From positions 1 through 43,636 of the forward strand of contig CAZYTA010000020.1 of NCBI GenBank assembly GCA_964650465.1: DNA of 43,636 nt. The letters run 5' to 3'. The translations under genes were made by a program, and so were the position numbers. The DNA is from RGIG6353 sp964650465 (lineage in GTDB: Bacteria > Bacillota > Clostridia > Oscillospirales > SIG627). This document shows, piece after piece, positions 1 through 6,291 of this stretch. The notes beneath the pieces were generated by a model, which searched no databases, had not been told where the DNA came from, and saw nothing but the letters and a program-made list of their open reading frames with translations. How positions within the stretch are numbered: the first letter of the stretch is position 1; every line of letters starts with the position of its first letter.

Positions 1-29
1 CCCCTCATGATTGAGGGGCAGGGGTGTTG

Positions 30-53
30 AAGTGCGATTTATCGCGCTTTTTT
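30..53 (+). terminator. Rho-independent terminator-like hairpin
   Basis: Nine-base arms AAGTGCGAT and ATCGCGCTT (one G-U wobble) with a two-base centre are followed by a run of T on the plus strand. This would stop a plus-strand transcript entering from the left of the window. It could also be part of a repeat, because hairpin-plus-T in the plus orientation recurs in this window next to minus-strand genes. Confidence 0.5.
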
Positions 54-62
54 ACTTTATAG

Positions 63-161
63 GAAATTTCTCAGCAACACCGCTCGAGCCGCATAGAATT
101 TACTTGGGATGAGATGCGGTAACTGCGGCGAGCATTGTCAGCGGTCACTGACCGCTTTTTT
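63..161. repeat. Dispersed intercistronic repeat, copy A (divergent)
   Basis: Right end matches the family: GGCGAGCATTGTC followed by the hairpin AGCGGTCACTGACCGCT and six T. The left and central parts diverge. It lies downstream of the asparaginase-like gene. Confidence 0.65.
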
Positions 162-169
162 GTTATATA

Positions 170-262
170 AGAAATTGCATTAGTTTTTTACGAGGGAGTG
201 CTTTTTAGCAAAAAGCAAATTAAAGAATTTTTATTAAAATCAACCTCGCTGCTTTTATTGTG
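170..262. repeat. Dispersed intercistronic repeat, composite copy B
   Basis: Starts with the family head GAAATTGCATTA. It is interrupted by an arm of the second hairpin family (191-216, CGAGGGAGTGCTTTTT then AAAAAGC) and resumes with ATCAACCTCGCTGCTTTTA. The same interruption occurs in copy C near 11654, so the composite has itself been copied. Confidence 0.6.
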
Positions 263-277
263 GGGAATTACTGAAAA

Positions 278-1270
278 TCATATTATTTCCGAGTTGAAGG
301 GTGTGAGAATAAAACTCTTTATTTCCTCTCCGTGAAGTCCCTCGGATAGAGCAACACAAAGCTTTATATAGAGCATTTCCAAGGTCATTGATACGGGTAT
401 CAGTTCACATTCCTTCAATGCTTCATATACAGATTCGTACTGTCCCTCTCCCAATGTACACGGTGCAACGAATAGCGGTATGTCATGCTCTTTGCAACGG
501 TGCGCAAGGCTGACCAAGGAGTGTTTTCCTCCCTCTGTGCAGAAGGTACCCGAATGATAGCTTCCGTGAGCAACTGCTGTAATGCCGTCAAGGTCAATTT
601 GCGAATAATCAAGGTTGACATATGGCTGTATCATCAACACCGAGGTGTCAAGATGCTCCACTGAGCAAGGCAGGGCTTTTCGCTGTTTTGAAACGCTGTC
701 AAGCTCTGCCGAGTCATAATATTTTGCACTGTAAAAATCCGAAGAAAAGCCAGGGGACTGCATCAGAAGGGATGCAAGATGCAGGGTCATTTTACCGTCG
801 GAATTACGGTACGGAACATATACATTGGGAGAAATACCGTCAAGTATCAGCTCAACGGCTCTGCCGAAATTGTCATTGGCGTTGCTTTTCGCCATATCGG
901 GAGGTGCATCACCCGATACCAGCATTATGGGGATGGGGGTATCCGAACACACCATTGCAAGAAGCGAGGCTGTATAAGCTAAAGTATCGGTGCCGTGAAG
1001 AATTACAATCCCCGAATAATTACACAGCTCAATGCTTCTGATATGCAAAATAAGTCCTTCGAGCTTTCCGAATGTCATATTCTCGCTGAGCGTTTTTTGC
1101 GAAAAGCCCGAATTTTCAAATATGCCTCCCGAAAGAGAGGCATATTTTGGATTATTATAAAAGTTTTTTACAACGGTGGCTTCCGATACATCGGGGGCGA
1201 GCCTTCTGCAGCCGTCAATAAGGCGTGAGCAGATAGTGCCGCCTGTTGATATTATCAGAATTTTTTTCAT
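278..1270 (-). CDS. Asparaginase-family protein, last gene of the aspS-gat operon
   Basis: 330 residues of the L-asparaginase/GatD fold. Seen: N-terminal STGGTI (nucleophile Thr9) and HGTDTLAYT around residue 93 (Thr94-Asp95), both canonical. The second-triad Lys, normally nine residues before the conserved F-x-S, is not present: residues 170-171 read Met-Gln. The C-terminal ligand segment (IPLFVAPCTLGEG) and late helices match the family. It lacks the N-terminal domain typical of archaeal GatD. The ATG overlaps the gatB TGA by four bases (ATGA), implying translational coupling. Inference: it may supply or channel ammonia for GatB, or bind Asn/Asp as a regulator; the missing Lys makes ordinary asparaginase activity uncertain. 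A degradative asparaginase would be an odd partner for Asn-tRNA synthesis. Confidence 0.85.
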   Translation of the reverse strand: MKKILIISTGGTICSRLIDGCRRLAPDVSEATVVKNFYNNPKYASLSGGIFENSGFSQKTLSENMTFGKLEGLILHIRSIELCNYSGIVILHGTDTLAYTASLLAMVCSDTPIPIMLVSGDAPPDMAKSNANDNFGRAVELILDGISPNVYVPYRNSDGKMTLHLASLLMQSPGFSSDFYSAKYYDSAELDSVSKQRKALPCSVEHLDTSVLMIQPYVNLDYSQIDLDGITAVAHGSYHSGTFCTEGGKHSLVSLAHRCKEHDIPLFVAPCTLGEGQYESVYEALKECELIPVSMTLEMLYIKLCVALSEGLHGEEIKSFILTPFNSEII

Positions 1271-2703
1271 TGCTTGTTTACCGCATCAATAAGCATTTCA
1301 CGAAGAGTCTGAGGGTCACAGTTGCCCTTAAGCTCCTTCATACATTTGCCGAAGAGTGCCATAAGAGCCTTTTCTTTTCCTCCCTTAAAGTCTGCAACAG
1401 CCTTGGGGTCGGCGGCAATAGCGGTAGCTATAACCTCTTCTATCTTGCCTGTATCGTTTGAAACGATAAAGCCTTCCTTTTCGGCATATTCACCGGGGTT
1501 AACACCCTCGTCAAACATTGCCGCAAGTATTTTCTTTGCATTGGGACGGCTGACCTTACCCTCTGTTACAAGGTTGATAAGCTCACCGAGCGCTTTTCCG
1601 TCAAGCGTGAGCATATCCACTGTCATCTGCTTCTTGTTGAGTAGGTTCATACAGTCGGAAATAAGGTAGTTTGCCGCTTCCTTTGCGTTGCCGCAAACAT
1701 TATAAGCTGCCTCAAAGCAATCGCAGAAGGCACGGCTTTCGGTAAGCTGGTCGGCATCGTATTCGCTAAGACCGAGCTCGTCAATATATCTTGCACGCTT
1801 GATTTCGGGAAATTCGGGAAGAGATGCCTTTATGCCGTCATACCATTCATCGTCTATTACAACGGGCATTACGTTGGGGTCGGGGAAATAGCGGTAGTCG
1901 CCTGCAGTTTCCTTGTTTCTCATTGCATAGCTCTTGCCCTTTACATCGTCCCAGCGGCGAGTCTCTTGCACAAGCTCCTCTGTGCCGTTCTCTATTGCAT
2001 CTATGTGACGTGCTACCTCGTACTCAATGGCACGGGTGATTGCGGTAAGGGAGTTCATGTTCTTCATTTCTGTTCTGACGCCAAGCTTGTCACTGCCCTC
2101 AGGACGAACCGAAAGGTTAACGTCGCAACGCATTGAGCCCTGCTCCATACGGCAGTCCGAAACCTTTGCAAAGCGGAGAAGCGAACGAAGTCTTTCAAGG
2201 TAAGCAATAACCTCTTCTGCACTTGACAGGTCGGGCTGGCTTACTATTTCGATAAGGGGAACGCTTGTTCTGTTAAAGTCAACAAGTGTGGTATTTGTCC
2301 AGTCGTCGTGTACGAGCTTACCTGCATCCTCCTCCATGTGTATCTGCTTGATACGTACATTCTTTTTGCCCTTGGAGGTCTCAATCTCCACAGTACCGTT
2401 AACGGCAACGGGAGCAAACCACTGAGTAGTCTGGTAAGCGTTGGGGAGGTCGGGATAGTAGTAGCTCTTCTTGTCGAAGGTAGTTGTGCGGTTGATGTCA
2501 CAGCCCAGCATCATACCGGCTGTCATACCAAGGTCAACGACCTTCTTGTTGACGATAGGAAGCATACCGGGCATACCGCAGCATGCGGGGCAAACATGGT
2601 CATTCTGCTCTCCTCCGAACTTTGCGGAGCAGGAACAGAATATTTTTGATTCGGTAGCAAGCTCAACATGAACCTCAAGACCGATAACTGTTTCAAATTT
2701 CAT
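1267..2703 (-). CDS. gatB: Asp-tRNA(Asn)/Glu-tRNA(Gln) amidotransferase subunit B
   Basis: GatB phosphorylates the misacylated Asp or Glu on tRNA and amidates it with ammonia. The protein is complete (about 478 residues). It shows the GLEVHVEL signature, the Cys cluster CSCSAKFG...CPACCGMPG, MEEDAGK, DFNR.SVPLIEIVS, the DYRYFPDPN kinase-domain motif and a C-terminal YqeY-like tail. Start chosen at 2703 (MKFETVIGLEVH), just after a purine-rich GGGGGG site; an upstream in-frame start would overlap gatA. It lies 16 bases after gatA and overlaps the asparaginase-like gene by 4 bases. Unlike its GatA partner, the GatB catalytic half looks intact. Confidence 0.97.
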   Translation of the reverse strand: MKFETVIGLEVHVELATESKIFCSCSAKFGGEQNDHVCPACCGMPGMLPIVNKKVVDLGMTAGMMLGCDINRTTTFDKKSYYYPDLPNAYQTTQWFAPVAVNGTVEIETSKGKKNVRIKQIHMEEDAGKLVHDDWTNTTLVDFNRTSVPLIEIVSQPDLSSAEEVIAYLERLRSLLRFAKVSDCRMEQGSMRCDVNLSVRPEGSDKLGVRTEMKNMNSLTAITRAIEYEVARHIDAIENGTEELVQETRRWDDVKGKSYAMRNKETAGDYRYFPDPNVMPVVIDDEWYDGIKASLPEFPEIKRARYIDELGLSEYDADQLTESRAFCDCFEAAYNVCGNAKEAANYLISDCMNLLNKKQMTVDMLTLDGKALGELINLVTEGKVSRPNAKKILAAMFDEGVNPGEYAEKEGFIVSNDTGKIEEVIATAIAADPKAVADFKGGKEKALMALFGKCMKELKGNCDPQTLREMLIDAVNKQ

Positions 2704-2719
2704 CTCATTTACCCCCCTG

Positions 2720-3874
2720 TCATATTTTAGCAAGCTCTAAGAGAGCCTTTTCGGAGAATACACCGCCGATTAACTGAACACCGCCTGTAACCACTGCAGG
2801 AAGACCTGTAATGCTTGCAGGAGCAGTGTAAAGGTTTTCGTCGTAAGCCATATCCTTTACGTCTTCTTCGGTATAGGCTGTCTTTGAAGCTGCAGGCATA
2901 AGAACAGCATCAACATCTTCAAAGAGTGAATCAAAATAATCAACTGTAACACGGCGTATACGGAGAGCCTTGTCATACACCTTCATATAGTTTTCGTCGG
3001 AAAGAGTTTCCGAGCCAAAGAGTATTGCTGTTTTCAAAAGGTCACCGAATGCCTCGGTACGGCTGTTGGTGTAAAGCTCGTCTATAGTGGTATAAGCTGC
3101 CGTTCTGTAGCCGTATTTTACACCGTCATATTTTGAAACATTATTGCACAGCTCTGCTGACATGAGAATATTCCATGCAGTTTTTGCCGCAAGCAGTCCC
3201 GCACCGTCAATTTCCTTTACCTCAATGCCCTTTGCTTCAAGAGCCGCTGCAAAAGCCTTTATATTTGCCTTTACACTGTCATCAATGCTTTCATTGAAGG
3301 CGGTTACAACGGCAACCTTCTTTATTTCGCCTGCCTCACCTATCATGTCCTCGGGAAGGCTTGTTCCGTCCTTTGCATCATAGCCGGCAATGACATCAAG
3401 CACTTCAAGGCAGTCATCGGCATTCTTTGCCATAACTCCCACGCACTCGCCTGAGCAGGCAACAGGAACTGTGCCGTATCTTGATACAGTGCCGTAGGTG
3501 GGCTTTACAAACACAAGACCGTTTACAGCGGCGGCACGTCTGGGAGCGCCGTTTACATCAAGCTGAATTGCAGCCTTAACATTCTCTTTTTTGAGTATCT
3601 GGGCTGAGGCAAGGGAAAGGTTGCCATTTTCGTCTTTAACAGCGCCGAAATGAGAAGTTTCTCCCATTACATCTATGGCAAATTCACCTACATTTGCCTT
3701 GCCTGCTATTTCATAGCCTGCGGCTGTGAGCTTTTCAACTACCGTAGCTTCAAAAAGGCTTTTGTAGCCCTCCAGCATTTTTGAACCGGCGGTGGTGGGC
3801 ATTTCTTTTGTGAGTATCATGTCGTCAAGAACTATCGCTTTATCGGTCTTGACACTGTTTTTTGTTATATACAT
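2720..3874 (-). CDS. GatA-like subunit with degenerate amidase active site
   Basis: 384 residues against about 485 for normal GatA. It aligns from the TT.SKMLEG segment (residues 27-36) through KPTYGTVSRYG (124-134), the VSKYDGVKYGYR region and a clear C-terminal end. The amidase-signature triad is gone: the Lys of the IKDN motif aligns with Asp17, the GGSSGGS loop is replaced by an unrelated stretch near residues 85-95, and the nucleophile Ser of DTGGSIRQP aligns with Ala110 (DVNGAPRRA). The Arg of KRRIFLG that contacts glutamine is also lost. About 60-70 N-terminal residues are absent. The frame is open, with a GGAGG site before ATG 3874, so this looks like a retained pseudoenzyme rather than a decayed gene. 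Inference: a structural scaffold holding GatB and GatC. Confidence 0.9.
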   Translation of the reverse strand: MYITKNSVKTDKAIVLDDMILTKEMPTTAGSKMLEGYKSLFEATVVEKLTAAGYEIAGKANVGEFAIDVMGETSHFGAVKDENGNLSLASAQILKKENVKAAIQLDVNGAPRRAAAVNGLVFVKPTYGTVSRYGTVPVACSGECVGVMAKNADDCLEVLDVIAGYDAKDGTSLPEDMIGEAGEIKKVAVVTAFNESIDDSVKANIKAFAAALEAKGIEVKEIDGAGLLAAKTAWNILMSAELCNNVSKYDGVKYGYRTAAYTTIDELYTNSRTEAFGDLLKTAILFGSETLSDENYMKVYDKALRIRRVTVDYFDSLFEDVDAVLMPAASKTAYTEEDVKDMAYDENLYTAPASITGLPAVVTGGVQLIGGVFSEKALLELAKI

Positions 3875-3886
3875 TGCCGCACCTCC

Positions 3887-4168
3887 TTATTCTACAAGAC
3901 GGGGAACCTGCCAGTAGCCGTCACTTGTCTCGGGCGCTGACTGCTGAAGCTCGTCTCTTGTGAAATTCTTTATTTCCTTGTCCTCACGCACTACCGTCAT
4001 GATAGGCATTACGTGGACCATTCTCTCCACATCCTCGGTGTTTATTTCCGAGAGGGCTTCTATTTCATTTTCCTGCTTAGCGAAGAACTCAAGGAAAGCT
4101 GCTTCCTGTTCCTCGGTAAGACAAAGCTGGTTAAGCTTTTCAAGTCTTTTGAGTATCTTTATATCCAT
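3887..4168 (-). CDS. gatC: Amidotransferase subunit C
   Basis: 93 residues, the usual GatC size. The small helical protein wraps between GatA and GatB and stabilises the complex. Seen: family-like N-terminal helices (LNQLCLTEEQ...FFAKQENEIEALSEINTEDVERMVHVMPIMTVVREDK) and a short conserved tail. The region after MTVVREDKE corresponds to the part that contacts GatA in known complexes; its retention suggests the altered GatA partner is still bound. It sits 12 bases before gatA and 30 bases after aspS, with a GGAAGG-like site before the ATG. Confidence 0.9.
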   Translation of the reverse strand: MDIKILKRLEKLNQLCLTEEQEAAFLEFFAKQENEIEALSEINTEDVERMVHVMPIMTVVREDKEIKNFTRDELQQSAPETSDGYWQVPRLVE

Positions 4169-4198
4169 ACTGTATCTTCCTTTCCAAAAAAGAATATA

Positions 4199-5929
4199 TC
4201 AGTCTCTTACCTTGATGTGTACTTCTCTGAGCTGCTGCTCGGTAACCTCACCGGGAGCGCCCATCATAAGGTCCTGCGCATTTCCGTTCAGAGGGAATGC
4301 AATAACGTCACGAATAGTCTCTTCCTCGGCAATGAGCATTATCATTCTGTCAACGCCTGGTGCCATACCTGCATGAGGAGGAGCACCGTAGGAGAAGGCT
4401 GTGTAAAGAGCGCCGAATTTTGCCTTGAGGTCCTCTTCTCCGTAGCCTGCTATCTCAAATGCCTTTCTCATTATTTCGGGGTTGTGGTTTCTTACAGCAC
4501 CCGAGGAAAGCTCAACGCCGTTACATACTATATCGTACTGATAAGCAAATATTTCAAGAGGATTCTTTGTAAGAAGTGCCTCCATACCGCCCTGAGGCAT
4601 AGAGAAGGGATTGTGTGTAAAGTCTATCTTATTTGTTTCGGGGTTAAGCTCATACATGGGGAAGTCAACGATGAAGCAGAACTCGAATTTATCCTTGTTT
4701 ATAACATCAAGCTCCTGACCAAGCCATGTTCTTATTTCACCCGCTTCCTTATTTACGACATTTATTGCGTCGCAGATAAAGAATACAGTCTCGCCTTCCT
4801 TGATACCAACTCTTGCGGTAAGGTCCGCTCTCTGCTCTTCCGAGAGGAACTTTGCGATGGGACCCTTGTACTCGCCATCGTTGAGGGTGAGATATCCCAG
4901 ACCCTTCATGCCTATGCTCATAGCGAATTTCAGTGATTCCTCAAAGAATTTCTTTGATTTGCCTGCACAGTCGGCAACAATACCTCTTACGGGCTTGCCC
5001 TTGAAGAGAGGGAAGTCAACATTAGCAAAGAAGTCAGTCAAATCCTCAATAATGAGAGGGTTTCTAAGGTCGGGCTTATCACTGCCGTACTTGAGCATTG
5101 ATTCTGCAAAGGTAATTCTGCGGAAGGGGGGCTTGGAGACTTCCTTGTTGCTGAATTCTTTAAAGGTGTTATAAACTACAGTTTCAGCAACTTCGAAAAC
5201 ATCCTCCTGTGTAGCAAAGGACATTTCAAAGTCAAGCTGATAGAATTCTCCGGGAGAACGGTCCTGACGTGCATCCTCGTCTCTGAAGCAGGGAGCTATC
5301 TGGAAATAACGGTCAAAGCCCGATGCCATAAGAAGCTGCTTGAACTGCTGAGGAGCCTGAGGAAGAGCATAGAATTTACCCTTGTGCTTACGGCTGGGAA
5401 CAAGATAGTCACGTGCACCCTCGGGAGATGAAGCTGTAAGAATGGGTGTCTGAATTTCAAGGAAGCCCAGAGCCTCCATCTGTGAGCGGAGATAGCTGAG
5501 TATCTTTGAACGAAGCACGATGTTATCGTGAATTTTTCTGTTTCTCAGGTCAAGGTAACGGTATTTGAGTCTTACTTCCTCTCTTGTCTGTACAGATGAA
5601 TCAATTTCAAAGGGGAGACCCAGCTGACAAGGACCAAGCACCTCAATTTTGTCTGCCTTTACCTCAACTGTACCTGTGGCAAGCTTGGGGTTGACGGTTT
5701 CGGGGTCACGCTCGGTAACATTTCCTTCTACAAGAACTACAGTTTCCTTAGAAATACCTGCAAGCATCTTGTCATCGGAAAATACTATCTGTGTAATTCC
5801 GTAATGGTCACGAAGGTCTACAAAAAGTACTCCTCCATGGTCTCTTACTGTTTCGATCCAGCCGGTGAGAGTCACCTTCTGACCGATATGTTCATGATTA
5901 AGCTCGTTACAATTATGTGTTCTTAACAT
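4199..5929 (-). CDS. aspS: Aspartyl-tRNA synthetase, probably non-discriminating
   Basis: Bacterial-type class II AspRS of 576 residues. Seen: N-terminal OB anticodon-binding domain (LTGWIETVRDHGGVLFVDLRD), the motif 2 region (FRDEDARQDRSPGEFYQLD), the GAD insertion domain, and motif 3 (GMAPGVDRM). Start chosen at 5929 (MLRTHN), preceded by GGAGG; the TTG start 15 bases upstream lies over that site. His31 occupies the position reported to broaden Pseudomonas aeruginosa AspRS toward tRNA-Asn, where discriminating enzymes such as the E. coli one have Leu. Together with downstream gatCAB, this suggests the enzyme also charges tRNA-Asn with Asp. First gene of the T-box operon. Confidence 0.96.
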   Translation of the reverse strand: MLRTHNCNELNHEHIGQKVTLTGWIETVRDHGGVLFVDLRDHYGITQIVFSDDKMLAGISKETVVLVEGNVTERDPETVNPKLATGTVEVKADKIEVLGPCQLGLPFEIDSSVQTREEVRLKYRYLDLRNRKIHDNIVLRSKILSYLRSQMEALGFLEIQTPILTASSPEGARDYLVPSRKHKGKFYALPQAPQQFKQLLMASGFDRYFQIAPCFRDEDARQDRSPGEFYQLDFEMSFATQEDVFEVAETVVYNTFKEFSNKEVSKPPFRRITFAESMLKYGSDKPDLRNPLIIEDLTDFFANVDFPLFKGKPVRGIVADCAGKSKKFFEESLKFAMSIGMKGLGYLTLNDGEYKGPIAKFLSEEQRADLTARVGIKEGETVFFICDAINVVNKEAGEIRTWLGQELDVINKDKFEFCFIVDFPMYELNPETNKIDFTHNPFSMPQGGMEALLTKNPLEIFAYQYDIVCNGVELSSGAVRNHNPEIMRKAFEIAGYGEEDLKAKFGALYTAFSYGAPPHAGMAPGVDRMIMLIAEEETIRDVIAFPLNGNAQDLMMGAPGEVTEQQLREVHIKVRD

Positions 5930-5975
5930 TGGTTTTACCTCCAATTAAGTTATTTATGTGTTTTGTGGGAGTGAC

Positions 5976-6230
5976 AGCAAAATAAAATGCCCTTCGCCCC
6001 TGACATGGGACGAAAGGCAACTTCCGCGATACCACCCAAATTGACTCCGATAACAGAGTCCTCTCTTGTCACATTCACGCAGTGTAACGTGCGGTTCTAA
6101 TCACCCATAGGGCTTTCTTCCGCCGATTCCGAAGTGTTTTTCCCATAAGACTTGCTGCCGTTCTCTCACCTGCAACGGCTCTCTTTGAACAGTAACTCAC
6201 GGTACTCTCTTCATCACAACCATTTTGACA
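5976..6230 (-). promoter_or_regulatory. T-box riboswitch leader of the aspS-gat operon
   Basis: On the minus strand the leader contains the antiterminator T-box core TGGGTGGTATCGCGGAAG (6021-6038) and an AAAGAGAGCCG start of Stem I near 6190. It ends in a strong terminator (GCCTTTCGTCCC / GGGGCGAAGGGC, then ATTTTATTTT; about 5977-6020). A GAC triplet (6068-6070) lies in the 3' part of Stem I and is a candidate Asp specifier, but I could not fold the stem to prove it; Asn (AAC) is an alternative. The family reads uncharged tRNA and permits read-through when charging is low. It would govern all five downstream genes. Confidence 0.9.
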
Positions 6231-6236
6231 ACTTGA

Positions 6237-6265
6237 ATTATAACACAATTTCACTTGCCTGTCAA
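6237..6265 (-). promoter_or_regulatory. Sigma-A type promoter for the T-box/aspS operon
   Basis: Minus strand TTGACA (6260-6265), 17-base spacer, TATAAT (6237-6242): a perfect consensus match directly upstream of the T-box leader. Confidence 0.92.
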
Positions 6266-6291
6266 TAGTTTGCGCAAAAATTCAAGGATTA

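Larger units (their letters stand above)
1..277. other. Intergenic region downstream of the asparaginase-like gene
   Basis: No coding sequence seen. It holds a 7-bp inverted repeat at 1-18, a terminator-like hairpin (30-53), one full copy of the dispersed intercistronic repeat (63-161) and a second, composite copy (170-262) carrying a GC-capped hairpin. The left edge is cut by the window, so any gene beyond it is not visible. Confidence 0.7.

Noticed and set aside
31..53. End of an rRNA or tRNA gene at the left edge
   Set aside because: No rRNA signatures or tRNA arms (for example GGTTCGAATCC) are visible here or elsewhere in the window.
2720..3874. gatA as a pseudogene caused by frameshift or sequencing error
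   Set aside because: The frame is continuous, with ribosome site, conserved interface segments, a proper stop and intact coupling to neighbours. The lost residues are spread over three separate motifs.
4013..4936. 307-residue open frame on the plus strand
   Set aside because: Antisense to gatC and aspS, Cys/Tyr-rich composition typical of a shadow frame, no ribosome site.
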